In this document: piece after piece, positions 15,656-22,712 of the stretch
How the letters are laid out: each line of letters opens with the position of its first letter
Numbering within the stretch: position 1 is the stretch's first letter
Assembly: GCA_021795135.1 (NCBI GenBank)
Contig: JAJYPT010000003.1
Location: 1 to 32,054, forward strand
Length of the DNA: 32,054 nucleotides
Direction: 5' to 3'
DNA from: Actinomycetes bacterium
GTDB taxonomy: Bacteria; Actinomycetota; Acidimicrobiia; Acidimicrobiales; JAJYPT01
Program-made: the position numbers and the translations under genes
Notes under the pieces: model-generated
The model's database searches: none
The model's input: the letters and a program-made list of their open reading frames with translations, nothing else
Told to the model about the DNA's origin: nothing

Positions 15656-15700
15656 ATGTTTAAATTACCAGAGAAAGGAGGTGGTCCAACTGATAGGTAA
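15656..15700 (+). CDS. Mini-ORF in the RNA leader, overlapping a 16S anti-SD complement
   Basis: ATG at 15656 opens a 14-codon frame (MFKLPEKGGGPTDR, stop TAA at 15698-15700). The codons for EKGGGP contain AGAAAGGAGGTGGTCC (15672-15687), which matches the complement of the usual bacterial 16S 3' end in 15 of 16 positions; the exception would be a G-U pair. The mini-ORF has no SD of its own. It may be a leader peptide or an accident of the ribosome-binding stretch. An alternative frame placed properly behind this SD begins with CTG at 15690 and runs 14 codons to a TAG at 15732-15734. Confidence 0.3.
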   Translation: MFKLPEKGGGPTDR

Positions 15701-15841
15701 ACGTTTTGGGACTCTGGAGGTGTCTGACCGTTAGGCAGCACTGAGGACTTCCTGACAATCCAAGTCAGGCACCGAATTCACAACGTGTCAAGTCTAGTCC
15801 CACTTGATAAACAAACTTGTGAATTTCTTTTCCCAGTAGTT

Positions 15842-15878
15842 TTGCACAAGGATAGCTAGCTATCCTTGTGCAATTTTT
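15842..15878 (+). terminator. Strong intrinsic terminator
   Basis: A perfect 32-bp palindrome (15842-15873; half-site TTGCACAAGGATAGCT) followed immediately by TTTTT at 15874-15878. The T-run is only on the plus-strand side, so it ends a rightward transcript. No protein gene precedes it on this strand within reach, which is the main argument for an RNA gene or attenuator upstream. Confidence 0.88.
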
Positions 15879-15927
15879 ATGTCTAATCTAGGGCTGAACT
15901 ATTTTTAAATACTAGACTTTGTGCTAA

Positions 15928-16677
15928 ATGCAAACACAGATAAAAAGTAACGATTATCTTCTTCCAGGATGTATATTTTTCCCTCCTAAAAATGCAAGTA
16001 TGCCTTTGGTTCATGTTTTGATTCTTTGTCATGATTTTCCTGTTTTCAAAGAAGAGACCAATCTTTTTTCAAAGACCTATTGTGAACTTGCAGACAGAAT
16101 TTCTCAAGAAGTTGGCTGGACGGTACTTTATTTTAATTTCTCAGGAATTGGAGATGCTCCAGGTTCATTTTCTCTATCTCAATGGCTAAATGATTTGAAA
16201 TCAGCTGTAGATTTTGTATATGAGATGGATAAAATCAACGGGGTTTGGCTAGCAGGCTTTGGTGTGGGTGGCGGACTAGCTCTATGTGCAGCAGCTGAAG
16301 ATGCTCGTATCAAAGGAGTAGCTTCTTTTGGTGCCTGGTCAGATTTCAATGAATGGTCTAATCCAGAGCTGATTGTGGATTTAGCCAAACGAGTTGGAGC
16401 AATAAAACCAAAGCATCAAGTGGATTTAGATAAATGGCGCAATGAGTTTAAATCAATAAAGCCAATTGCTGGAATTGGAAAAGTCCCTCCTCGTTCTTTA
16501 TTGATTGTACATGGATCTGAAGACGAAGTAGCCCCAGCTGTAGAAGCTAGAGCCTTATCTAACGCTGCTGAAGAACAAGTAGAACTTAGAGTTATACCAG
16601 GTGCCAAACACCGTATAAGAGACGATCCTCGAGCTATTGCTATTCTTTTGGGGTGGCTGGACCGTCAATTCGTTTAG
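15928..16677 (+). CDS. Alpha/beta hydrolase-fold protein lacking the nucleophile serine
   Basis: 249-residue alpha/beta hydrolase of the small serine-aminopeptidase/dienelactone type. The early strand and oxyanion region (HVLILCHDFPVF), NFSGIGDAPGS, and the elbow VWLAGFGVGGGLAL are clear. The GxSxG elbow reads G110-F-G112-V-G114, so glycine replaces the nucleophile. D199 in HGSEDEVAP and H228 in GAKHRI are kept. It may be a non-catalytic binding protein or use another mechanism. The ATG at 15928 has no SD; a -10-like TAGACT nine bases upstream suggests a leaderless message. It lies just past the strong terminator, and its 3' end overlaps thiE on the opposite strand by 38 bp. Confidence 0.85.
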   Translation: MQTQIKSNDYLLPGCIFFPPKNASMPLVHVLILCHDFPVFKEETNLFSKTYCELADRISQEVGWTVLYFNFSGIGDAPGSFSLSQWLNDLKSAVDFVYEMDKINGVWLAGFGVGGGLALCAAAEDARIKGVASFGAWSDFNEWSNPELIVDLAKRVGAIKPKHQVDLDKWRNEFKSIKPIAGIGKVPPRSLLIVHGSEDEVAPAVEARALSNAAEEQVELRVIPGAKHRIRDDPRAIAILLGWLDRQFV

Positions 16678-17302
16678 CTTGCAATTGGGTATCAATTTCT
16701 TTTCTTATTTGTTTGGATGCTTCAAATGGATTTTCTGACTCTGTTATCCAGCGCACCACTACAAATCCTTTTGCTCCTAGTGATACTAAATTTCTAATTT
16801 TTTTGGGTTGGACTGCACCTGTAACAAAAAAAGGAACTTTTGAAATTTGACTAGCTTGTTTTAAATATTCTACCCCGGTTCCGGCTCTACCTGGTTTGGT
16901 GGGAGTAGGTTCTAGGGGGCCCACAGATATATAGTCAGTTTGTTGGTATAAAGAAGCTCTTAGTTCTTTCTCGCTGTGAGTAGATAATCCTATAATCGCC
17001 TCAGGGCCAAGTATTTTTCTTGCCAAGCTTACAGGAACATCGTCTTGACCAAGATGTACTCCGTCTGCTTTTACCTCTAAGGCAATATCTGGACGATCAT
17101 TGAGTATAAAAGGAACTCCAAATTCATTACAAATCTCGATCGCTTTATGAGAATATTTTATTATTTGTTTAGCATCTGCTGTTTTATCTCTAAGCTGTAC
17201 TATATCTACTCCGCCTTTTATGCAATTAGATAAAAATTGTTCAAAATCAGGCCTAATAGGAGTACATAGATATAAATAGCGATTTTCTAAGTTCACTGAC
17301 AA
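16640..17302 (-). CDS. thiE: Thiamine-phosphate synthase
   Basis: 220-residue ThiE, which couples the pyrimidine pyrophosphate and thiazole phosphate to make thiamine monophosphate. TIM-barrel signatures: QLRDK (36-40), NDR (68-70), GVHLGQDD (81-88), STHS (107-110), YISVGP followed by PTPTKPG (132-138). The usual GGI phosphate-binding segment reads TGAV (161-164) and the late VVSAI reads VVRWI, so it is slightly divergent. The start is TTG at 17302, supported by AAGG eight bases upstream; the upstream gene's stop is 4 nt away. It supplies the thiamine cofactor needed by AceE, encoded two genes upstream in the same minus-strand run. Confidence 0.93.
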   Translation of the reverse strand: MSVNLENRYLYLCTPIRPDFEQFLSNCIKGGVDIVQLRDKTADAKQIIKYSHKAIEICNEFGVPFILNDRPDIALEVKADGVHLGQDDVPVSLARKILGPEAIIGLSTHSEKELRASLYQQTDYISVGPLEPTPTKPGRAGTGVEYLKQASQISKVPFFVTGAVQPKKIRNLVSLGAKGFVVVRWITESENPFEASKQIRKEIDTQLQAKRIDGPATPKE

Positions 17303-17306
17303 GTTT

Positions 17307-17906
17307 TTAGCCTTTAGATAGCTTTTTTTGTTCTGCTTTTAAATCTTTTTTATATTGGCGGACTTTTTGTAATGACTCCAAATCAACTATGTCAGCAATG
17401 GATAGATAAACATTTGGTTGACCAAAAGGAGAACTTACTTCTTGCCATCTTGGAGGACGAATTCCAAATTGTTTACCTAACAAAGCAATGAAAATTTTAG
17501 CCTTTTGTTTCCCAAATCCAGGAAGAGCTTCAATGCGTTGTAAAAGTTCTTCTGCATCTTTAGCTCCTAGCCATACTTGGTCGGCTTTAGAGTTATATTG
17601 ATCAGTAATAATTTTACAAAGCTGTTGAACTCTTTTTGCCATAGCTGAAGGGAATCTATGCAAAGAAGGAGTTTGGCAGAAATAAGAGTCTAGTTTTGCA
17701 GGATCCAAATTTGCTATATAACCAGGATCCAAACTCCCTGCCCTTTGTTGTAGCACTAAAGGACCCCTAAATGCTTTTTCCAGCATAATTTGTTGATCTA
17801 GAACCATTCCTATCAATAAAGCTAATGGGTCTTGGGCAAGTAATTGGTCAGCATTTGGCTCTCCTGCTAAGGCGAGAGATTTTGGATGAGTACTAGAGCT
17901 ATTCAT
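17307..17906 (-). CDS. HhH-GPD family protein, uncharacterised actinobacterial type
   Basis: 199-residue protein of the uncharacterised HhH-GPD group common in actinobacteria. The N-terminal LLIGMVLDQQIMLEKAFRGP segment matches that group, and the helix-hairpin-helix reads LPGFGKQKA (128-136), similar to base-excision glycosylases such as EndoIII/AlkA. No Fe-S cysteine cluster is present at the C-terminus, and the catalytic aspartate position is not evident (RPPRWQEVSSP), so glycosylase activity is unproven. The ATG directly follows the aceE stop codon (TAG then ATG, no gap) and the gene is followed at 4 nt by thiE, so all three are probably one transcript. Confidence 0.85.
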   Translation of the reverse strand: MNSSSTHPKSLALAGEPNADQLLAQDPLALLIGMVLDQQIMLEKAFRGPLVLQQRAGSLDPGYIANLDPAKLDSYFCQTPSLHRFPSAMAKRVQQLCKIITDQYNSKADQVWLGAKDAEELLQRIEALPGFGKQKAKIFIALLGKQFGIRPPRWQEVSSPFGQPNVYLSIADIVDLESLQKVRQYKKDLKAEQKKLSKG

Positions 17907-20621
17907 CTATTGTAAAAAAGCAGGATTAACTGAGTCAGTGGCTAGGCCATATTTAGCAATTGCATCTTGTACTTCTTCTGCTTTTGCTTCATTACTATTT
18001 GCAAGGGCAAAAAGAACAGCTACCACAATGTGTTCAGCATCTATTTCAAAATAACGTCTTAGGTTTTTTCTAGTATCAGAACGTCCGAATCCATCAGTTC
18101 CAAGGGATGAGTAATTATTAGGAACCCATCTAGCTATTTGATCAGGTACTGATTTCATAAAGTCGCTTACTGCTATGACTGGTCCTTGTATAGATTCTAA
18201 AGAAGTTTTGACAAAAGGAATTTTTTGTTTAGCAGTTGGATGAAGACGATTCCAACGTTCTGTTTCTAAAGCTTGTTCTCTCAAAGCCTTATAAGAAGTC
18301 ACCGACCAAATTTCTACAGAAGTATCCCATTGCTCAGAAAGCATCTTTTGGGCCTTTACAGCTGCTTTCCAAGTTGATCCAGAAAATAATATGGCACCGT
18401 GACGATTATGAGAAGATGGGGAGGGTGCATCACTAAAGCGATACATTCCTCTAAGTATGCCTTCTTTTACCCTAGTTGCCTCTTTACCTGTTGGAAGAGC
18501 CGGCATGACATAATTTTCATTATATAAAGTTATATAGTAAAAAATATCTTCGGGATTAGGTCCATACATTCGCTTTATTCCTTCATTGACAATGATTGCT
18601 ACTTCGTATGCAAAAGCAGGATCATATGCCATAAGGTTGGGGAAAGTAGAAGCCAATACTAAAGAATGACCGTCGTCATGTTGAAGACCTTCTCCTTCAA
18701 GGGTGGTTCTTCCAGCTGTTGCTCCCAGCAAAAAACCTCTTCCTCTCGCATCTGCAAAAGCCCAAGCAAGATCTCCAACTCTTTGGAATCCAAACATTGA
18801 GTAAAAGATAAAGAAGGGAATCATTGGCTGACCCCAGGTGGCATAAGAGGTGCCAGCAGCGGTAAAGCTTGCTAAAGAGCCAGGTTCTGTAATGCCTTCT
18901 TCTAAGATTTGACCATCTTTTGCTTCTGTATATGAAAGCAAAAGATCGGCATCAACTGGGGTGTAGAGCTGACCTTGGGGAGCGTAAATCTTTATTTCTC
19001 TAAAAAGTGCATCTAAGCCAAAAGTTCTAGCTTCATCTGGAATTATCGGAACTATTCTTTTGCCCACTCCTGGATCTCTAAGTAAGTTTCGCATCAGACG
19101 TGCAAAACCCATTGTTGTAGAAACTGCTTGATTGGCAGATCCTTTTAAAAACTCTTCATAAGTAGAAGGGACTAATTCAGGAAGAGGTTTAGAACGTACT
19201 ACCCTTTTAGGTAAAGAACCACCCAAAGCAGCACGTCGTTCCATTAGGTATTCGTGAGCAGGAGACCCAGGAGGAGGACTATAATAAGGTGGTAATTCTG
19301 CATCTAGGGCTTCTACTGGAATATCTTCTTCTAAATGAAGACGATCTCTTAGGGCAAGCATTTGAGTCTTGGTCATTTTTTTAATTTGATGGGTGGCGTT
19401 TCTAGCTTCGATATCAGGCCCTAGAGTCCATCCCTTTACTGTTTTAGCTAAGATTACAGTAGGAGAACCTTCATGTTCTACTGCTGCTTTATAAGCAGCA
19501 TATAATTTACGATAGTCATGCCCTCCTCGAGGCAATGTTCTAAGCTCATCATCGCTTAGATGTTCTACTAATTTTCTCAATCTAGGATCAGGACCAAAGA
19601 AGTGTTCTCGTATATAGGCTCCACTTTCTACGGTATATTTTTGGAATTCCCCATCTAAGGTATTATTTAGCCTATTTACTAACACTCCATCAACATCTCG
19701 AGCAAGCAATTCATCCCATTTGGTGCCCCAAATAACTTTTATAACATTCCATCCAGCGCCTCTAAAAATAGCTTCTAGTTCTTGAACTATTTTCCCATTG
19801 CCCCTAACAGGGCCATCTAATCTTTGAAGGTTGCAATTGACTACGAAAATAAGGTTGTCAAGGCCTTCACGAGCAGCCAAGGAAAGAGCTCCAAGAGATT
19901 CAGGTTCGTCAGTTTCTCCATCTCCTAGAAAACACCAAACTTTGGATTTGGAGGTGTCTGCAATTTGGCGATGTAATAAATAGCGGTTAAAACGAGCTTG
20001 ATAAATAGCATTTATAGGGCCAATACCCATCGATACGGTGGGAAATTCCCAAAAATCGGGCATTAAGCGAGGATGGGGGTAAGAAGAAAGACCCTCTCCT
20101 CCTAATTCCATTCGGAAATTATCTAGCTGGGCTTCATTTAATCTACCCTCTAAATAAGCTCTTGCATAAATACCAGGAGCTGCATGGCCTTGAAAAAATA
20201 CTTGATCTCCAGCTTGACCATCATTTTTTCCTCTGAAAAAATGATTAAATCCAACTTCGTATAAAGAAGCCGAACTGGCATAAGTAGCGAGGTGACCTCC
20301 TATGCCGTCGGAACGGGCATTTGCACGAGTAACCATTACTGCTGCATTCCAGCGGATATATGCTCGTATTTTTCTTTCCATATCTTCATCTCCTGGGAAC
20401 CAAGGTTCTTGTTCAGTGGGGATGGTATTTATATAAGGAGAAGAAATAGTGCCTGGAAAGCCCACTTGGCTTTCTCTGGCACGTTCTAGGAGCTTCATCA
20501 GTAAAAAACGAGCGCGATTGCGCCCTTTGATGTCAACTATTGCATCAAAAGAATCTAACCACTCGGTTGTTTCTTGTTTGTCTATGTCTGGTATCTGATG
20601 GGAAAAACCGTCAAAAATCAC
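17907..20621 (-). CDS. aceE: Pyruvate dehydrogenase E1 component, homodimeric type
   Basis: 904-residue single-chain E1, close to the 887 residues of the E. coli enzyme. It decarboxylates pyruvate with thiamine diphosphate and passes the acetyl group to lipoyl-E2. The cofactor motif is GDGETDEP (233-240) with NCN at 262-264; the regions [37 protein letters not shown] and [14 protein letters not shown] are characteristic. Start is GTG at 20621 with a poor SD. It reads divergently from rnhA-lpd-E2-lipBA, which provide the remaining subunits and the lipoyl cofactor; the 150-bp gap between must hold both promoters. TTGACC and TTGATA, read on the minus strand near 20678-20693, are possible -35 boxes for aceE. 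Confidence 0.97.
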   Translation of the reverse strand: MIFDGFSHQIPDIDKQETTEWLDSFDAIVDIKGRNRARFLLMKLLERARESQVGFPGTISSPYINTIPTEQEPWFPGDEDMERKIRAYIRWNAAVMVTRANARSDGIGGHLATYASSASLYEVGFNHFFRGKNDGQAGDQVFFQGHAAPGIYARAYLEGRLNEAQLDNFRMELGGEGLSSYPHPRLMPDFWEFPTVSMGIGPINAIYQARFNRYLLHRQIADTSKSKVWCFLGDGETDEPESLGALSLAAREGLDNLIFVVNCNLQRLDGPVRGNGKIVQELEAIFRGAGWNVIKVIWGTKWDELLARDVDGVLVNRLNNTLDGEFQKYTVESGAYIREHFFGPDPRLRKLVEHLSDDELRTLPRGGHDYRKLYAAYKAAVEHEGSPTVILAKTVKGWTLGPDIEARNATHQIKKMTKTQMLALRDRLHLEEDIPVEALDAELPPYYSPPPGSPAHEYLMERRAALGGSLPKRVVRSKPLPELVPSTYEEFLKGSANQAVSTTMGFARLMRNLLRDPGVGKRIVPIIPDEARTFGLDALFREIKIYAPQGQLYTPVDADLLLSYTEAKDGQILEEGITEPGSLASFTAAGTSYATWGQPMIPFFIFYSMFGFQRVGDLAWAFADARGRGFLLGATAGRTTLEGEGLQHDDGHSLVLASTFPNLMAYDPAFAYEVAIIVNEGIKRMYGPNPEDIFYYITLYNENYVMPALPTGKEATRVKEGILRGMYRFSDAPSPSSHNRHGAILFSGSTWKAAVKAQKMLSEQWDTSVEIWSVTSYKALREQALETERWNRLHPTAKQKIPFVKTSLESIQGPVIAVSDFMKSVPDQIARWVPNNYSSLGTDGFGRSDTRKNLRRYFEIDAEHIVVAVLFALANSNEAKAEEVQDAIAKYGLATDSVNPAFLQ

Positions 20622-20698
20622 GTTTACGCTCGCAGTACTTGGGCTTAGTGAATGTCATTTACTATAAAAGCCTATGTTATCAACTTTGGTCAATTTGT

Positions 20699-20727
20699 TT
20701 GTTGTATCTAAAAACAAAACATTTAAT
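20699..20727 (+). promoter_or_regulatory. Possible promoter of rnhA-lpd-E2-lipBA
   Basis: TTGTTG at 20699-20704, a 17-bp spacer, and TTTAAT at 20722-20727 (5 of 6 to TATAAT). The -35 match is poor, so this is a weak prediction in an AT-rich divergent region. Confidence 0.3.
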
Positions 20728-20771
20728 TTGATTTTATCTTTTATTATTGTAAAAAACTAGGAGATGATTTT

Positions 20772-21239
20772 TTGCAACAAAAACAATTGAAAGTTTTTAC
20801 CGACGGAGCATGTCTTGGTAATCCAGGACCGGGGGGATGGGCCTTTGCAGTCGTTCAAGGACCATGGGAGGGTGGATGCGAAGCCAATACTACGAATCAA
20901 AGGATGGAGATTACAGCAGTTTTACAAGCAATTAAAAGTATTAGTGTCCCTTTGGAGATTATAAGTGATTCTGCTTATGTCGTAAATTGTTTTCGTCAAA
21001 ATTGGTGGCGTAATTGGATTAATCGTTCTTGGCGTAACAGTGCTGGCAAACCAGTAGCTAATAGAGATTTATGGGAACCTTTGGTCAAGTTATTTTTAGA
21101 ACGTGGACAAGACCAGGTGAGTTTTAGTTGGGTAAAAGGACACTCAGGAAATCCAGGTAATGATTTTGTTGATCTAATAGCGAGTCGCTGTGCTGCTACA
21201 CAAAGTCAAGAAAGAGGAGATATTTCACCTTTAGTTTAG
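20772..21239 (+). CDS. rnhA: Ribonuclease HI
   Basis: 155-residue RNase HI, which cuts the RNA strand of RNA-DNA hybrids. The active-site acids are visible: D11 (VFTDGAC), E46 (NQRMEITAVLQAI), D66 (ISDSAYV) and D131, plus H124 (WVKGHSGNPGND). The basic handle region (QNWWRNWINRSWRNSAGKPVANRDLW) is present as in the E. coli enzyme. The start is TTG at 20772, decided by AGGAGA at 20759-20764 seven bases upstream; there is no in-frame ATG near. It sits in front of lpd, an unexpected partner for a pyruvate dehydrogenase operon. Confidence 0.95.
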   Translation: MQQKQLKVFTDGACLGNPGPGGWAFAVVQGPWEGGCEANTTNQRMEITAVLQAIKSISVPLEIISDSAYVVNCFRQNWWRNWINRSWRNSAGKPVANRDLWEPLVKLFLERGQDQVSFSWVKGHSGNPGNDFVDLIASRCAATQSQERGDISPLV

Positions 21240-21255
21240 GTTAATTTGGCAAAAA

Positions 21256-21295
21256 ACTTTTTAGTAAGGCTTTTGTCGCCTATTCTCTAAAAAGT
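21256..21295 (+). promoter_or_regulatory. Hairpin enclosing the lpd start codon
   Basis: ACTTTTTAG (21256-21264) and CTAAAAAGT (21287-21295) are perfect 9-bp inverted arms, with AGGC (21267-21270) and GCCT (21278-21281) pairing inside. The right arm includes the first two bases of the lpd GTG start. The only nearby SD-like bases (AAGG, 21266-21269) also lie in the hairpin and are too far from the GTG in linear distance. It could throttle lpd translation, or it may be a weak rnhA 3' hairpin; there is no T-run after it. Confidence 0.4.
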
Positions 21296-22712
21296 GACTA
21301 CAAGTTCAAAAACATTCGACGTAGTAATATTGGGAGGCGGTCCTGCAGGTTATGGAGCTGCTCTTTATGGAGCTTCTGCAGGATTGTCCATTGCTTTGGT
21401 AGAAGCTAGCAAAGTAGGAGGAACCTGTTTACATAAAGGATGCGTTCCTGCTAAAGAATTTTTAGAAACAGCTGCGATCTATCGAAGCGTTTCTAATGCG
21501 AAAACTTTTGGAATAGAAACATCTAAGCCAAAAATTGATTTTTCTATTAGCCAAGCCCGCAAGCAAAAAGTCGTAGACCAGCTCTGGAAGGGTTTGACTG
21601 GTCTTTTACGAAAACGTAAAGTGACTATTATCCAAGGTCGGGGATATCTCAAAAATTCTAATACTGTAGAAGTTGAAGGATATGGGCAACTGGAGGGAAA
21701 TTACATTATCCTTGCAACAGGTTCAGATGTTCGTACTTTGGATGGTTTTGAAGTAGATGGTCGTTTTGTCATGACCTCTGATGAAGTTCTATCTTTGGAG
21801 ACTCTTCCTAGCTCAGTAGCTGTTATTGGAGGAGGTGCTATTGGGTGTGAATTTGCTTCTATGATGTCAGATTTAGGTGTAAAGGTAACAATTTTGGAAG
21901 CTTTGCCTCAATTGTTGACAGGGGTAGATGCAGATGTTGCCCAAGTTCTAGATAGATCATTTAAAAAACGTGGAATTGAAGTAAAAACAGGAGTTCGCAT
22001 ACAAGGACATATCCCTGGTGCTAGTACTACTAAGATAAGTTTTTCTTCTAATGAGACAGATGGTGAAAAACTACATACTTTAGAAGTAGATACCATAATT
22101 GTTTCAGTTGGAAGAAAGCCAAATTCTGAAAAAATAGCTAGCGATCAAATAGGTCTCGAAATAGATGATCGAGGGTTTGTAGTTGTTGATAACAAAATGA
22201 GAACTAATCTAGAAAATGTGTATGCCATAGGAGATTTGGTTCCAACTGCCCAACTAGCCCATGTTGGATTTGCAGAAGCTATTGTGGCGATAAAAGAAAT
22301 TCTAAAAGAAGACCCTTTGCCAGTAAATTATTCTGCTGTGCCTTGGTGTATCTATTCTCATCCCGAAGTTGCTTTTGTTGGATTGTCTGAGGATCAAGCT
22401 CGTAATCTTGGTCATGATATTTTGGTTTCCAAACATCGTTTTGCGGGCAACAGTAGAGCACTTATAATTGGAGAATCTGAAGGTTTAGTAAAAGTAATAA
22501 GCGAAAGAAATTATGATGGTAGCGCGGGAAAGATTTTAGGGGTTCACTTAGTGGGCCCTTGGGCAACAGAACTTTTAGGACAAGGATATTTGGCTGTAAA
22601 TTGGGAAGCTACTCCTGAAGAAGTATCTAACTTTATACAGCCTCACCCTACACTTTCTGAAGCTTTTGGAGAAACAGTTATGTCACTTACCGGAAGAGGA
22701 CTACACGGATAA
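21294..22712 (+). CDS. lpd: Dihydrolipoamide dehydrogenase (E3)
   Basis: 472-residue flavoprotein that reoxidises the dihydrolipoyl group of E2 with NAD+. FAD-binding GGGPAG at 14-19, redox-active disulfide C45/C50 in GGTCLHKGCVPAKEF, NAD-binding VIGGGAIGCEFAS, second FAD motif VYAIGDLV, and the active-site HPTLSE with H451 and E456. The GTG at 21294 is the only possible start: an in-frame TAA lies at 21288-21290 and no SD is in place. The stop overlaps the E2 start by one base (TAATG). The context points to the pyruvate dehydrogenase complex, though E3 is usually shared by other 2-oxoacid dehydrogenases. Confidence 0.96.
   Translation: MTTSSKTFDVVILGGGPAGYGAALYGASAGLSIALVEASKVGGTCLHKGCVPAKEFLETAAIYRSVSNAKTFGIETSKPKIDFSISQARKQKVVDQLWKGLTGLLRKRKVTIIQGRGYLKNSNTVEVEGYGQLEGNYIILATGSDVRTLDGFEVDGRFVMTSDEVLSLETLPSSVAVIGGGAIGCEFASMMSDLGVKVTILEALPQLLTGVDADVAQVLDRSFKKRGIEVKTGVRIQGHIPGASTTKISFSSNETDGEKLHTLEVDTIIVSVGRKPNSEKIASDQIGLEIDDRGFVVVDNKMRTNLENVYAIGDLVPTAQLAHVGFAEAIVAIKEILKEDPLPVNYSAVPWCIYSHPEVAFVGLSEDQARNLGHDILVSKHRFAGNSRALIIGESEGLVKVISERNYDGSAGKILGVHLVGPWATELLGQGYLAVNWEATPEEVSNFIQPHPTLSEAFGETVMSLTGRGLHG

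Larger units (their letters stand above)
15656..15878 (+). ncRNA. Candidate structured RNA ending in an intrinsic terminator
   Basis: A plus-strand, roughly 220-nt transcript is suggested by an ordered set of helices. P1: GGTGTCTGAC (15719-15728) pairs with GTCAGGCACC (15764-15773), 10 bp with one G-U. Inside it GTTAGG (15730-15735) pairs with CCTGAC (15751-15756). P2: AATTCACAA (15775-15783) pairs with TTGTGAATT (15817-15825). Inside P2, TCAAGT (15788-15793) and ACTTGA (15802-15807) close an 8-nt loop whose AGTCCC (15796-15801) complements GGGACT (15708-15713), a possible pseudoknot. A strong terminator follows at 15842-15878. Motifs of RNase P RNA, SRP RNA, tmRNA, T-box, TPP, FMN and SAM elements were looked for and not found. 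It may be an independent small RNA or a premature-termination leader for the hydrolase at 15928. The 5' end is a guess. Confidence 0.55.
15591..15927. other. 337-bp gene-free interval between divergent genes
   Basis: The interval holds, left to right, the MBL gene's SD, a 14-bp inverted repeat, a 14-residue mini-ORF with a 16S-complementary stretch, nested helices, a strong intrinsic terminator, and a 47-bp leader before the hydrolase gene. TAGACT at 15913-15918 is a possible -10 box 9 nt before the hydrolase ATG, which would give a near-leaderless mRNA. Each element is listed separately. Confidence 0.8.

Noticed and set aside
15656-15878. RNA candidate as RNase P RNA, SRP RNA, tmRNA, 6S RNA, T-box or a common riboswitch
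   Set aside because: Key motifs were not found: no GAGGAAAGTCC, no SRP GGAAGCAGC core, no tmRNA tRNA-like ends, no T-box TGGN antiterminator, no TPP CTGAGA pair, no SAM or FMN core.
17296-17330. TPP riboswitch before thiE
   Set aside because: thiE is only 4 nt from the preceding gene and no TPP-type sequence is seen upstream of the aceE-HhH-thiE run.
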